Source: Urechis unicinctus (Eukaryota > Annelida > Polychaeta > Xenopneusta > Urechidae). From it: 64,000 bases of DNA. Positions 34,351 through 49,284 of this stretch are shown piece by piece (position 1 is the first letter of the stretch; each line of letters opens with the position of its first letter). The notes under the pieces were generated by a model. That model was not told the DNA's origin, ran no database searches, and saw only the letters and a program-made list of their open reading frames with translations. A program made the position numbers and the translations under genes. The stretch lies in contig CM067346.1 of NCBI GenBank assembly GCA_034190875.2, positions 12,301,751-12,365,750 of the forward strand, written 5' to 3'.

Positions 34351-37300
34351 ATACATAGCTACAAATGATGCACTCAAGTGATAGCTCTACCAGTGCTTAC
34401 TACCCTCATTTTCTCCAGTCACTTAGAAGGAAATACCAATCCGGAGGTTTACTTTCAGTTACTTCTATAATTTGAGGGCTTTATAGTTGATAATTACTTG
34501 GTATAGCTTGATATGTATTATCCGCGCGCCTGTTTTTCCAATGCATAGCTTCATATAAATTGCACAATTCTGTCATCAAGGAATATGTTATTTTGGTGTG
34601 GTGCAGAAATCGCAACAACAATGACCACATGCCATTCAACGGTAAAACTCAGTGGATCCAACGGCTAGAAGTCCATCACCGATTCAGTTATTGGCTTCCT
34701 CTTATAGGATATCTCGGTTGGGATTCGGAAGGTATGGAAGAGTACTTTGATACTATGGAGATTATCGGGGAATGACGCTGTTTTTTTACCATGTCTAAAG
34801 TATTCGTCTGATACAAAAATAAACACAATGATCAGGACTTGATTAACCATGTTGGATCGTGAATTTCACAAATTTTGATCAGGGTTAAAGTAACACCCAA
34901 TTTTACAAAACATCATTTGAGGTGCTCAAAGATCCGCGGTCACCTGGCAAGAAATTGATTTGCGCAAGAAAACATCTTAGCCGAATCACATGTTACTCAA
35001 CCCTCAGCATCGGATCGGCATATGAAGTTTAAACTAATATCAGATGCCACTAATGTTTATCGTTCACAAACTGCTATTAAACGACGAGCCACGATTAATT
35101 TTAACATTACTGGTTAGTTGGTGCCAAATGCCGTCTATCGACGGGAGTTGCCGTCGATATCAAGTCTGACGGCACGAAATGAAGCTTATCTAGCGATTGT
35201 AGATGCACAGTATCCACGTATATTACCAAACAGGCAATATTACAAATCTGTGGCAATATGTCACCAAGATTAGGTATTAGCTGGTGTGGATTGCTAGGCA
35301 CGAATAGGCAGTACCGGGCATCGTCATACAATGTGGTTGGTATCACGTGATCATTGACTGAGTATTTGTATTTGGGTATGAGTGGTGTCTGAAGCTTAAA
35401 TATTTAGCGAGCGACGTAAGGCTGTTTTAGTAGTTTTCGTCTGATCTATTTAATAGTGAGTACTCATGAGCGTATATAATGAAAGTCCGTGTCATAAAAC
35501 GACTTCTGCATAAATTTTTCTTGGTGTAATGAAACCACCTGGCTTTTAGTTAGGGGGCTGCTTTGGAGGTCAATCTGGATAGCTTTCATACAGATGGCAA
35601 TATGAATTGCAGTCATCCTGTCTTGTATCAAATGCGGCGAGAAGAGTTTTCAATGCATATTTCATTTCCATAGCATCATGATAAACGCCTAAATGCATTT
35701 TCGATTACTTTTGCAATCTAATATTACCCTAAAGGTTGATTGCAAATACCTGAACATTGTCTACCTGTGAATAGTTTCTGGTGTTAAGGCCGAGCATATA
35801 ACTTTTCTGTAGCATTCTATGCATCAAAGTGAGTCGCGAATAAATAATTTCAAAAATAATTTCCGAGTGGATTTATTGTGCTTCGTCAGTTTTCATATGT
35901 CATCGTCTTTTGCATTGTTCGGTTTCATAGAGTTCACGAACATGCTTTAACGACGGTTTTGTTAGCCATGGTTACCCTTAATGATTGCAGTAGCGACCCT
36001 CCAGTTAAAAAAACTGAGGCTACAGAGCATATAAACAATAGAACCGATATATATGCGTAGGCCTTGGTTTTTAGGTTACGACAAGTTTCAATGGTAATCT
36101 TTAATGCTGTGCACAGCTATATAAAGGCTAAACCGTATTATCTAAAATTCTCATCATAGTGCATTAATAACATCGAAGATATCTAGGCCCTATCTCATGG
36201 GTCTCGTAGATGACAATAAAATGCTACTACACAGGCGCCAAACGTGCCCTAAATATTCTAATGAATTGTCGTTGCTTAACTGCAGTATGGTGAAGGCTGG
36301 TATGATTCAGTACATACAACCTACACTTCAATAAAGTCACTTAAGTATGTTAGTGCCAAAGAGAGATGATCAGTGTATTTAACGACCTGGTTTATGTCTC
36401 GGTTGTCTTTTGCCATTGAAAATGAATCGCTTCGGTAGTTTTTATCTCACATTGTTCGTGATGTAAATGTAGCTGTAAACCTGAACAATTTTATATGGTG
36501 TAATAACTGTGTGACTCGCTCTTTTATTTCATAAACCACAATGTCGTCAGAAACATTGCAGTCGATCATGAAGTATCCAACAAAAGCTGGTTTAATATCT
36601 AGTCCATGTATAACAAATTACACGTGTGTAATTTGCTTAATATCGTGGTACATTATGGCCTTCCATTTATATTTGATGGCTGTATTTTATCAACCACTCA
36701 TAGAGGAATAATGAAGCGAAGAATGTTATTTGGGACATAAAATTAGGCTAGTTTCTAAGAAACATTTGCTTAGTGGTCACATGGATCCTGTGCTATGTAA
36801 TCAAGCAAAATTTATTCCAGCAGACATGGGTCCCATTGAGCATGCCAATAGCACAGAGCTTCCATTAGTTCTGAATAAACGTACATTGAATCATCGTTGG
36901 CAATACCTTTCAATGATTACTAGTTAGTACACACCTATGTCTGGTGACTCGAAATAACGCTAGCACATATCTTCAGTTCAATAAGAAATTATATCAGTCG
37001 TACTCATTTGACAGAAATTATTGATTGTGAAAATATAGATGGCTTCGCTAGTTAGGTATGAAATGTTCTGTACCCTAATACAGCAAATATGACTTCTACT
37101 ATATTGCTACTGCATATATCTTGCTACTGAAAATGTTTCAAATAACAATGAGGAAATGTTGTAGATAATTAACCAGCATCATTGCTTGAGTTTGTGTCTT
37201 TGGTGCACAGTACATGACGAATCTTTGATTTACCCAGTTGGCATGTTGTTCTTTTTAAGTAAATTGAGGACTGATACTTCATTGAAATATATGTCTGAAC

Positions 37301-38090
37301 GATAATTTGTCAGATAAACATAATTATGTAAAACTTCAATATGGAGCGAAGCTGGTAGTCGTACACATAGGATCGGCCCAGGTACTTCAGGTAACTGAGT
37401 GGATGATAATATTTGATAATATATGTGCTAGGATCAAGCTTAGTCATCTTCCCAAGACAACTGCATCAAATTAGAATTCGTCTTATACCCAATCTTTTTT
37501 CACTTTGTCTGCACCCTGCCTCATTACTAGTGTCACACCGTTTTTATTTTTACATATAACTTCTTGGAAACCGCGTTTATAGATAATATGTATGTTGTTT
37601 TAGTTTAGTCAGGCCTACATATGCTACATTCAGGGCAGGTGTAAATTGTCATCATAGCCACTCAGGCATGCTTCCTAATGTCATTAATGGATATATCGTC
37701 GCCAAACAAAACATACAGTGAATTGTGCCGAACAAGAGTGAATCAGTTCAATCATGGTGTCTGCGATCAAATGGGGTGCGAATTTGTTAATGAACTGGAA
37801 ACATACAATTGTAGTATATTCAAAAATGCGGGCAATAAAGTAGCAATAAACGAATAAGTGATATAAGCAAATCGGATGTCTAATATAGCACGTTTATTTA
37901 AACTACAATGTTGTAGATCATTTCAAGCAGACAGAGGATAAATTTGAACTAAGTTTTGTACAAGCTTGTGGCAAAAGACGTTTCATGGTGTGGTCTGCAT
38001 TTGATAGGCGGATTATTTAACTCCAAGTAAATGTCGGAGATGTGCCAAGAAATGCGTGTTAAACATTGAACAACATAATGTTTGATAACG
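34351..38090. other. Single-copy intergenic DNA with minor open frames
   Basis: About 3.7 kb between E' and an old repeat at 38095. The 71-codon plus frame at 34560-34775 reads as a plausible soluble peptide with many Trp, Asn and Glu residues but no known motif. Other frames (35107-35346 minus, 36730-36927 plus) are also unrecognised. No repeat or RNA gene seen. Confidence 0.5.
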
Positions 38091-38094
38091 CAAT

Positions 38095-38280
38095 ATAATC
38101 CGTGCAAATGTTTTGGGAATCACTTCCCCGTAATAAATGTAAAGCCCATGACAAACTCAATAATAACGCCAAACAAAAACTAACCAGACAGTTATGTATC
38201 GTCTACAAAGCAAGTTATAAAATCCCGTACAAAACAGGGACATTCATAATAAGGGGAGTAGCCTGATCTCATCGTTAACT
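38095..38280. repeat. Old diverged repeat, partner of 18515-18960
   Basis: Shares gttatgtatcgtc and ggggagtagcctgatc with the sequence flanking the 18610-18895 microsatellite. There is looser similarity upstream (ccgtaataaatgtaaagccc against cggaataaatgcatagcc). Only short stretches align. Confidence 0.5.
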
Positions 38281-39234
38281 GCTACTTTATATAATATCAG
38301 GGACGGAAACCAAACAGAATGAGGCATATTTACCAAGAAGCCGTGGCGTAAAAAGGTCAAGCACAATGCATCACATGAAATTATATTAAAATTATGGGTG
38401 CTATCAGAAAATTTGCGGCGCCGGAAAAACACGAGAGCCGAGCGCCCAAAATATATTCCTATTGTCAACTTCCTATCATCCATTGGTGATGAAGAATAGG
38501 CGCCATTAATATCTAACAAAGTCCAGTTATTGAATACAGTTACCTCCGAAAGACAGAATGGTTGTCATTGCCGACAACACTTAACTTGTCGTTGTTAATG
38601 TCCAAGATGTTGATGTACGTCTTATGACAATAGAACAACGATGATTTAGTGGCAGGAGACTAACAAACGACGGCATAAAACCATACTTTATCATTCAATA
38701 CTCGACATTTGTTCCGATAATATATTTGTCTGCACGTTCACAACAGCAGCATCAATCAGCTAATTGCACAGATGAAGTAGTTAGTCGTCCCAAAAAAAAC
38801 CAATAGACTTCACGCCGCACCCAGCATTGATGATTGTGCACTATGAGCATAATAAAGCTGCTCCGTGTGCAACTTTCTAACCGAATATTCGTTTCATATG
38901 CATTTTTTCTTGATAAACAGCCCACAGGCCTCGTCTGATTTCATGTAGTAAATGCCTCGTAACTGAGTACACAGTTATATGCTAGTCATTGTAGTCATTG
39001 CCGGGGGTTTTAGTTAAGAAGCAAGAAATATAATAGTTATTGGAAGGTCGCTTTAGTAACTTACTTGCTAATCTTCATCGATGGACAATAATACGTTTAT
39101 TCATATACCTGACTTTAATGAGGGAGTAAGTGTAATGTATGGGGACAGCTTAAATAATAATTTTACACGGCATAGCTTGAAACGTTAAAGCAAGGTTGGC
39201 ATTGCGTGTGGCTAACGTTAACAAAAAATACATG

Positions 39235-39236
<2 letters not shown>
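38281..39236. other. Intergenic DNA, nothing recognised
   Basis: Mixed sequence without a recognisable gene. The 91-codon minus frame at 38244-38519 has no motif I can name. Confidence 0.5.
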
Positions 39237-39313
<77 letters not shown>

Positions 39314-39614
39314 ATATATATGTATATATATATATATATTTATATGTATTATAATAAATATATATCAATGTACGTACATACATATGTTTATATGCTATAT
39401 AATATATATATATATTATATATATATATGTATATATATATATATACATAAACATATATATGTACATATATATATATATGTATTTCTATATAAATAAAGAT
39501 ATCAATGTGCATATATATGCATAAATATTGATATATGAACATCTATATATATATATATGCATATATATACGTACGCATATATGTATATATTTGTATATAC
39601 ATATGTATACATAC
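39237..39614. repeat. Compound AT-rich microsatellite, about 380 bp
   Basis: A pure (AT)n core (39237-39310) grades into imperfect AT with tatgta, tacata, acatac and taaaca variants. This is the most degenerate tract of the window and probably the oldest. The 130-codon minus frame at 39150-39542 is translated from it and is not a gene. Confidence 0.95.
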
Positions 39615-40004
39615 CATGCATTGCACCAATCCATGCAATGTAATAAAAGACTAGTCAAACGATGGGTAGCAATTATTTATATTTGTTTTAGAAATATGCA
39701 GGGGCACGATTGGGAAGCCCTAGTGGACCACAATGAAGTAACAGCTGACATGACTTATATTTCTGGTATAAAATGCAAAATTCGATATATATTTGGCATA
39801 TATTATGGTTTGACACATTAACTCATGAAAGTGAATTCCATTTGACGATTCTCTCATTCATTATGCGATAATATGTTTTATTTATTTATTTTTGAGTTGT
39901 CATATAACAATTATTCACCTCGGTATTTGCACGATGTTTTGTGTCAGTAAACCTGATAATGCAATAGGAATCGTGAAATCTGTATGCTGAGAGAGTAATT
40001 GGCA

Positions 40005-40215
40005 TGACGTTGTCTGTGGATTATTAATGACGCTTGAGATAGTTCAGTGTAGAGATATCCATAACCACACCCCATAGGGACAGATTATTCCGATGAAAAG
40101 TCTCTCGTGGGCCGGAGGATCATGTCCGTAGCACAACTTCGACACCCGGCGGGCTTGGCTTCCCGAAATTGTCCCAACGAAGGTAGCTGTTCGACATATG
40201 TAACCCCTCGTAAAT
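40005..40215. repeat. Local direct duplication, left copy
   Basis: Aligns with 41000-41190. Shared features in the same order are ttaatgacgct, aagatatcc / gagatatcc, then c.cc..gggcttggcttcccgaa against cgcggacatggctccccgaa, and aatacactt at the right edge. It is old, about 60% by eye. Both copies have a minus-strand frame (40044-40256 and 41031-41270) but the products do not align convincingly. Confidence 0.6.
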
Positions 40216-40404
40216 TCATAAATACACTTAGCAGCACAAAACAGCAAATGTGCCAATGTGGGCAGTTTTAGCTACGACCCTTTGTATGATCGACAGCCGC
40301 ATTAGCTGCGTAACCTGGCCTACATCCAGCAACATGTGAACTATGCCAGGCATAGAATCCTCAAGCTTTCCCCTTCACTTGCGCTACGGTTACTTGTCGC
40401 TTGA

Positions 40405-41592
40405 ATGTATTGACACAGTGTTTCGTAGGCTACGAAATAAGCGGCGAAAGTGACAACCTCATTAACAGTAATCAGGTGATGCAATTGTAAGGATGATGGC
40501 ATATCTAAATGTACGCAGTATTTATATATATTTTTGTCCGACCAAAGTTATGCTATTATGAACGTGCAATGAATTGCATCCTGGTAGAGGCTGTTTCATA
40601 TCATTCTGAATTTGCAAATGAATGTCCAGCTTAATGCGACGTTTATGGGGTGATGTCCAAAACAATAACAGCACATCTCTCAGCATTGAAATGCTACCAT
40701 ATATCTTCTTCACTTGCTTGAAACGATTACGTCGTAATCTACTAAACTCGGGTCGGGTGATTGGTCGTCCAAAAGTGTATCAACAAGGCTGCAGTTAGTG
40801 GTCATACGCCTGACGTCATTGCTCGTCATTACCCATTCCAGCATGCGCTGTGCATCTTTTCTTCCAGATGTACAGCTATTGATTGCTATGTTATTGGTCA
40901 CCGCTGGTTTGACCAATCCGTCACAGTTCAGCAGTTGATGGACAGGCTATATTTATATCTAAACATTGTAATTGAAAATATGTAAAGTCAGCGCTGTCTG
41001 CCTATAATTAATGACGCTCAAGATGATTCATCATAAAGATATCCTTAACAAAGACCCCAGGAGATGTGGCGGGGAGGCACTCATTTGAAAGTCTAGCGTC
41101 GGCTTAAGAATCAAGTTCGTGGAGCTATAATTACACCCCGCGGACATGGCTCCCCGAACATGTCTATGCCATGATTCGACAATACACTTCCTTGCGAAAC
41201 TGTGATGGAGTGAGCAACTTACGATGGTATAAAAACGATTGATATTGAGCGTCTTAGCGTTACCATACATTAAGAAGAAGCATTTTGTGTCCTCGTGTTA
41301 TTGCAAAAAAATAGGTTTACCACACTCTTTTAAATAATATATAACAATACTAGCACATTGACAAAGGGAATTATAAGTGCGAGATTTAAAAATATTTTAT
41401 ATATTAATCGATGAAAAGCATATATTAAGCGACAACTAACAAACAATTAAATTCACCGAAAATGAGCAAGGTACAAATGGCACTCTGCTTTGCATGTTAC
41501 TCACGAAAAGCTTTAATGTAATGTATTGACTATGATAGGCTTTTATAACAACGCATGTTAGCAATATAAACATCAAATCCTGCATCAATCTC
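40405..41592. repeat. Diverged repeat F, copy upstream of block A copy 2
   Basis: 40740-40970 aligns with 46390-46620 (shared gtagttagtggttatacgcctg-like word at 40793 / 46447, then ggtcaatcc-like end). 41505-41590 aligns with 46785-46880 (tttaatgtaa, ttgactatga, gttagcaatataa). The local duplicate 41000-41190 lies inside it. The partner lies between the minisatellite and block B of copy 2. Confidence 0.6.
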
Positions 41593-42681
41593 ACACGATG
41601 TGCTAAGAGATGAATTAGCCATGGCAAGATGTATCAGGTCATGCATCGTGCGGCAAAGATACGAATATATCGAATATAATAAAGCTATGCGGTACGCCCC
41701 ATATACAACTTACGCACCATATTACAAACAGCCCGACTGATCATTGACCAATTATTGATCACATCTTGTTGATCTAAATTGGCTTTTTAAAAAAACCCAA
41801 ATCACACCTTATATACATCACTGATATACTCGTAAAGCATATGCCTAAAAAAGGCATTTAGCGAGATTTGTGCAATACCTGAGAGGATCATCGGTAGCAG
41901 AAAACCAACAATTCGTTTTCCTCAGTACTTTCATAGCAGTCTGATGTTAACGACATTAAACGGTATGCTAAGAGGGTATATGCTGCTTCGTATACTATAT
42001 GCCTAAATCTTGGTTTAAATCATTTACTACCTCATTTTACAAATCAAAAACAGTATCACATGTTGTCGATGACAATAGTAGTTAATGGTTTACATTGCGA
42101 GCAGACTATTCGAATTTGGGACAGCTGTACAAACGCTTTTCTTCATCAGCAAGCGGTAAGACTCGTGCACAACTCGCATAAGCTGATATGGTTTATTGCA
42201 AATCACAATTTGTTTTTGAAGATAGTCTATGCGGCCTTAATATCAAGTCTTTTAATCCATGGTACATTTATCCCCATCTGGATTTAAAAGTCGGAGTCGC
42301 ATGCGGTGGTTGAAATGTGCTTAACCTGTTCATTTCGAATAGCAGATATCGCGGGTTGGATAATCATATTTCTTATAGAAAAGCGAGATTGTGTCTTCAG
42401 AGCAAGGCACCAATATTCAATAATGAAAGTTTGATGCTGACATTGAGCAATATTAATTTAGGGACACGCTGACCATGGCTACTAATAAAGTGTGGGTCGA
42501 AGACGTCATGGAACGAGTATGGTTCTCTCCATAACAATACTTATTGCACGCAGCTCGCGTGTTTCTGTTGTTTAATCGCGGTTTGTCAATACCTGCAAAT
42601 AATTCCTTGCAATCAGGGCAATATCGGTGTACACCGAAATGAGCTGCAGTCCATTTGCTGTCAGCAGTTTGCATTATCCAG

Positions 42682-42930
42682 TTAATGCCGTATATTCTTT
42701 ATCATGATACTCCACAAATATATTCTGTTGCATTGCTTTATGACAATAATTACGTAGATTGAGCAATACGATAACAAGCAATGCATAGAATTTTTCTTAA
42801 TAAAATCACTCGAAGACCCAAAGGTTATTAAATCAATCTTATAGTAACAATGCTCATTGTATACTGACGCACACAATCCCGGAGCATCAGGGCATAGCTG
42901 AATCAAAAATGAAGATTTTTGGAACCACAT
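42682..42930 (-). other. Unrecognised 82-codon open frame, partner of 5448-5702
   Basis: Shares the C-terminal two thirds with the copy-1 frame, including CSIYVIIVIKQC. The N-terminus differs through indels. Treated as a shared chance frame or relic. No family recognised. Confidence 0.15.
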
Positions 42931-43629
42931 TCGAAATGTACTCTATTTTATCTTCCGTTACATTACTAAGTAAGCTACTTTATGCGATAACACGTGAGAC
43001 TGGTCAAAAAATAAATTGGTCATCATTGTGTCTAAGGTACTCTATAATCAATCCTTAAATTGTCGTATTTCAAAACGGGATTGACAACGAAAGCACAAGC
43101 ACATGTTATCCGCATGAAAACTTGTATTTCCACATTTTGGCTGAATATTAAAAAGTCTGCCAGTTGGTTTGTTGTCAAAAAATGTGCGATGATTTAGCAA
43201 ATACTAAGACTTATTAACTTCAATCGTACGCCATTAGCAACTATTCTAGTCTTGCAGAATGCATTTGTTTCAATGGATGATTCAATTATTAGATGCACAC
43301 ATAAAGCTGAGGTAGGCGCAAAATATCGAATACTTATATCGCTATTTTACGATCAGCTTTTGGGATTGATTAAAGAATACTTTGGTAAAACCATAAGAAT
43401 CGCATAAGATTATGCTGACCTACTATTGCAGTTAGGGTGATTTCGTTGGACAATGATGTCAATCATGCGTGTATGCCTTCAGTTAATGTAAGCGTTAGTT
43501 TGCTACCCCATTTTCTAGCGCATATTGCCTCCTTTTCTTAGACTCCAGCACAAGATTGAACGTTTTAATGGAGAGAGTAAGCTAGTAAAAGACACCGCCT
43601 GGCGGATTGATATTGATGTAGTGTACCGG

Positions 43630-43899
<270 letters not shown>

Positions 43900-44749
43900 G
43901 TAATTATCCTACAGAAAGTGAACGTGATGTGAACAACAAAACTAGGACTCAGCTTTATTGCTACTCTATTAAAATGTATTAATTAAGCAAATGCGAGGCC
44001 TTCTAACTGAGGCAAACATTTGTCCATGCTATAACACAATACAAGGAATATGCGAGCCTCTTTAAATCGATCGGATCTCGGCAAGGCATGATATGATATG
44101 CAAGAACCATCTTCCAGTGACTTCTTTGTTTTTGACACCATGGTAATCGACCTGAACGGGTCACGATAATTGTGATAGATTACACACAGGATGTAAGAGC
44201 CTATATATTTTCACTATTTGTGACCAATGTGTTTTATATTGGCCTATTTTACAGTCTTTGTGCTTCACTCTAATGGCATCTCGAATGTGCTGATTAGGGT
44301 GCAGTCAATGCATGGAAAGCATGATAGTATTTACGATATATATAACAGCCGCGTAATCGAATAGAACGGCGATCGCAAATAAACTTTAAGCCTCTTGTTG
44401 GGTTAGGTACACTGCGGTTGAGGCAATGTACTACAATGAAGACACTATATGTCACAGGATGGTTTTTTCCTGGCGAATGCCAGTCTTATGCTAATGAAAT
44501 TAAATGACTTTGGAGCAACCATACAGTAGTATTAGGGACATTGTTTCTGCCCTCTTTCATGTACATTTATCCTTAACAAATCGCATAATCAAAAGTCAAA
44601 ATGTTGGTAGCATACCATTTGGGATTGTTCATATTTGCTAAGAAGGCTTTATAAAGGTAACCGTGGGGATGATATGCGTTATTCATTTATACTTAACTTA
44701 GCTGAAAAACAAATAGAATAAGCGAAGATCGACGTTGTTATTTTGTGCT

Positions 44750-45022
<273 letters not shown>

Positions 45023-45270
45023 ATGAATACCAGAACATATTAAAAACATAGTTTTGCATATACAATAACGAATTGAAATCGCCCACTATTATTGTAGACA
45101 TAACTTCTATCTCGAACACAATGTGATCTAGTTCATGCATTGTGAAAAAAATGTCATACTCTCTGAATAAGCTTATTTGGCAGGCTAGTATGCGAACTGC
45201 CTAATGTTTAGAATGAGGTGTCAAAGATGCTTTCAACATGCATCCGCTAATATTCGTTGTGGAAAGAAAA

Positions 45271-45551
45271 CTTCCTCTTTGTGCAACATTGTCTCATGCA
45301 TGACCGATCGCATGTTTACTTTCCGTCGTAATTATATGCCTCTGGGGACGATGTTAAAATCAGGTATATTATGATGGTTATGTTATCAACTGAAGCCGGG
45401 ACAATATAAATGAATGTCTCTTCACTACCTGATACTTATATATGCATGCTGACTTGAATCGAATGTGTTTGTTACTTGTTCTTCTGACAATCTGATTAAT
45501 TCCAGTGCTATTAAAAGATGTCCTATTGTCCCTGCCTGTTGCACAAGCAAC
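45271..45551. other. Spacer between block A copy 2 and the minisatellite
   Basis: Unique sequence that I could not align to its positional counterpart 8366-9094. Confidence 0.45.
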
Positions 45552-45735
45552 CAATCAATGTTTCTACGTAGACTGCTTCTCTGTTGTTAATGTTTCTACA
45601 TAGACTGCCTTTCAATTGTTAATGTTTCTATATAGACTGCCTCTGTATTGGTAAAGTTTCTACATTGACTGCTTTTCTGTTGTTAATGTTTCTACATAGA
45701 CTGCCGCTTCATGTTTTAATTCCACTTCTCGGACT
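45552..45735. repeat. 32-bp minisatellite array, short allele (about 5 units)
   Basis: About five units of the same 32-bp family as 9095-10387, containing tgttaatgtttctacataga, with a degenerate unit at the right edge. It holds the same relative position between blocks A and B as the long array. Confidence 0.93.
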
Positions 45736-46629
45736 GCCACTTTAGAACAATAATGAAATTCCCTTTGTGTTTGCTGGAATCTACCGATCTCGTCTAACAT
45801 TTTTATCCTTAATGCCTTTAATCTTGCAAATTCCGTATTCTATGCTTGTTCTGCAAGTCGAGAGGCAATAATGCGATTCTAACGAACAACAGGGGTATTC
45901 ATTATTGCATCCCGGCAATGTTGCAATAGTTAGGGGTGAAAAACAGATGTGCTGAAAAAGTACTATTTATCCGTACAAACGTTTTATAAGTTGTCAATGG
46001 ACCTCCAATGGCAAATTTACATTGATCAACAGATATATGCACCAATACTGTCGATCTCTTCAGCAGCTAAATGGGAAGTTTTGCAACTAGTGGAAACCAG
46101 CTATAATCCAGGCAAAACATAGAAGCTTTATTTCGACGAACGCATGATCGTCAAACAAGTCTCGTTCATCATGCGCTATAAACGGCTAGATGAAGCTGCA
46201 AATAATAATTATCTACCTCCACATTGACAGATTTGGCATCTTACTACCATACACAGTGAATGCGATGGTTATTAAGCGGTGCTATCCGGAAAGGTCACAG
46301 ACACACTTAATCATCCGTTTGCATTACTATGCATCATACTACAACCTTAATACTGTTTCATGAGACGCTCCGATGTCACTTGTTTTATCTGATCTACTCG
46401 GTTGCGTGCGGCTGGACGTCCAATAGTGCACTAACTGGGGAGAAGTAGTTAGTGGTTATACGCCTGCCATTATGTCCATTCGGATGACAAGACTTATTGT
46501 AGGAAGAACATGAATTGCTCGACAACACGCGCAGTACATGTTGTACGTGATGAACAGATATAGCGCGATTTACTGTCGCTTTGGTCAATCCTTTTGTGTT
46601 AGGCTGCGGTGATATTTATACTTGTATGT
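45736..46629. repeat. Spacer containing diverged repeat F, second copy
   Basis: The right part (46390-46620) matches 40740-40970. Sequence before about 46020 is unique. No gene recognised. The 64-codon minus frame 46394-46588 has no motif. Confidence 0.5.
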
Positions 46630-48019
46630 AAAAAAATCAATCAGGATATTGGATAGAGCTATCGCTAAATGCAAAATTTCACGAAATAGTACAACCTTAA
46701 TTAAATGATAAACCACACTTCTAGGTGATAGACAATGAGCAACCAAGGTCACACGTTACAAAAGTAAATTTGTTGGCTTCTCATTCTTGAAACGTTTTAA
46801 TGTAAGGCTTTGACTATGAGCTATAATAGGTTGTAGGATACACGCATGGTAGCAATATAACCAATCATCCTGCCTGGTCACATCGGGCCGGGTGCATGAA
46901 AATACAAATGATCCTGTTGGTAACGGACATTAGCACACTGCAAACATCTAATTCAGCATAGATGTAGGTCATGTGATGCATAATCGGATAGAAACCTAGG
47001 TTTGTATGCTTCCTCGTTTTGGTTAATGCACTTTTCGACTCAACATATAGATGGTGAACCAATAGTTTGAATGTCTGGACACAGTGATTTCATGAGTTGT
47101 GGACAATTGCGTCGATGCAGAGAAATAGGCATGTATCTTCACAGTATTTAGCTGATGCAAATATCGGGATGACACCGTGTTTGTAATCCTAATAGTTCAG
47201 ATGACCCCAATATATCTCGAATTGGTCGATGCGGTTCCACATTTATGACATTGCATCATCGATAAGAGTATCAACTGGTGCCTAACAAATGAAAATTAAA
47301 TGAAATACCACGTTTCATCAAAAAGGTTTTCTTTCTTAAGTGTATTAAATAAGAAACATGGTAGGGCAACGCGATGGCTTTGACCGTAACTACCCAATCA
47401 CCCGAATCAGCACCAGCGGGAATCGTGGTAATGAATTTGACGTTACCCACAACAGTGAATGCATAAATGTCTAAATCAGTGTTTGCATAAAACCTGATTT
47501 TGCCTTTAATTTGTTAATCACAACTATTATTTAAGCAAACACATGAATGCGTTAATATTGTGTTGTTTTTTGCAAAATGATTCTTCCCCTTTTTGATGCT
47601 GTAACAACATGCAAGTAGCAAAATTAAATGTAGATTAATAGGGATTATTATGCACAAGTTCCTGGTGCATGACACACACGAGTCTCGCATAAGATTTCAT
47701 GCGTGAGGGTTTGAAGACATACAGCACGCACAACTGATATTCAATACTGATTAAATACAGTTGATGGTGGACCTCTTGTTAGCTGTGTCGGAGCCAGTGA
47801 CTACCAGCTGTCGCTGGGTTGGTAGACAGTTTCGAACAATATGGTCGTTCTCTAACACAAGAACGCTGCTCCAGCATTTATCATTTTGATGCATGTAGAA
47901 GAATGGCAAATTAGTCTTTTTATTGTCGCAAAATATAAACATGATTTATATTGAATTGCTCGTCTGTTTTCATACAAATCGAGACGCGATTGCAATTTTT
48001 GTCCCTGCCCAACAATTAT

Positions 48020-48570
48020 GATTTATTCATCAGTTAATTAAAACAAAATAAGGGGTGCAATGGAAACGGATTAATGCTCATGATAAAACGCTGCAAGGTA
48101 TTGGCTTAAGATAAGTTTCTCATACTTGTACATCCCAATTCTGTTTTACGTGGCTTGTCTTTATGAAGATGGATGACCCCTCTAGGCTTGGGGCTTGTTT
48201 TATGTCAACAGACTTTTATCACCAGATTATTCTGTAATAAATCAATGCAACGTTTGTTGTGACTGCTTTGTCAGCCATTTGGAACGCCTGCTTGCATTTT
48301 GAGTGACACCTCTACGGGCTTGGGATGGGTTTTATCCGTAAGCATTGTTGTGGGCGCAGACAACGAATACAATATATTGTGAGTTCTTGCTCGACCTTAT
48401 GTAACCCATTTATGCTAATACATCGGTTTTGTACATAAGCAGTTCCTTTTTTTTCAAGTGTTGTATATCATATATACGGAGTTCGCTTCACACATGAAAA
48501 TGAAAGTCTTTACAGCATCTATGTGTCATATGCCGTAAAGCCACTGCTTGAGATCATATTGTTTTCTCAC
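48020..48570. repeat. Diverged repeat G, copy 2
   Basis: Partner of 21030-21420. Inside it are two direct repeats of about 33 bp at about 48172 and 48303 (ctctaggcttggggcttgtt against ctctacgggcttgggatggg) that are not obvious in copy 1. Confidence 0.6.
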
Positions 48571-49284
48571 TTAGTTGTCGGTCAAATAATCAACTTAGTT
48601 GTTGAAAGTGACCGAAAAACCCCAATATTACCACTTTAATGACATATCTTTGACAAGGGACGTATCAAATTATATACACATTTGACAGACTATACGTTAA
48701 ATCACAACTAACTTATATCTAGTTTTCTTGCTTCTTTCACAAATACAATGCCATGTGCGCTTAAAGATCAACTAGGGGGTTATGTTTTTTTGCCGAAATC
48801 AATAAGTAAGACCAACTGGTTATTACCATTCAACATAGAGTAATGATCAGATCAGTCACTGTTGAACATTATATACGAATGTGACATCTGTCACTCAAAT
48901 GTGCCGATATGATTCGCAATACTTGCGTGTGTTGTCAAGCCCTTAATATTTCCAAACGAACCTTTATTGATTCGGGTAATAGAACTGTGTACAGAGGTAG
49001 CAAGATCACACAGAGAGTCTCCCTTAGTATGGTCCGTTTTATATGTTTTTACGGTCCTATGGGTGCCTTATTTATTATGCATTCGTCTCGCTCCAGGCAA
49101 AACTGTGCTGAACCAATAAGATCAAGGTATGTACAGTTACGTTGATGTCCAATTATCCTGCCATTTTCTTATAATAAACTGAGGTTCGGCATTTTCTTTT
49201 CCCAGAAAAGCAATTGAATGATAACCTCCTTCGGAGCCGAAATGGTGGTTCATCATTCTGCAAGTCAACGAATAGCTGAATGCG

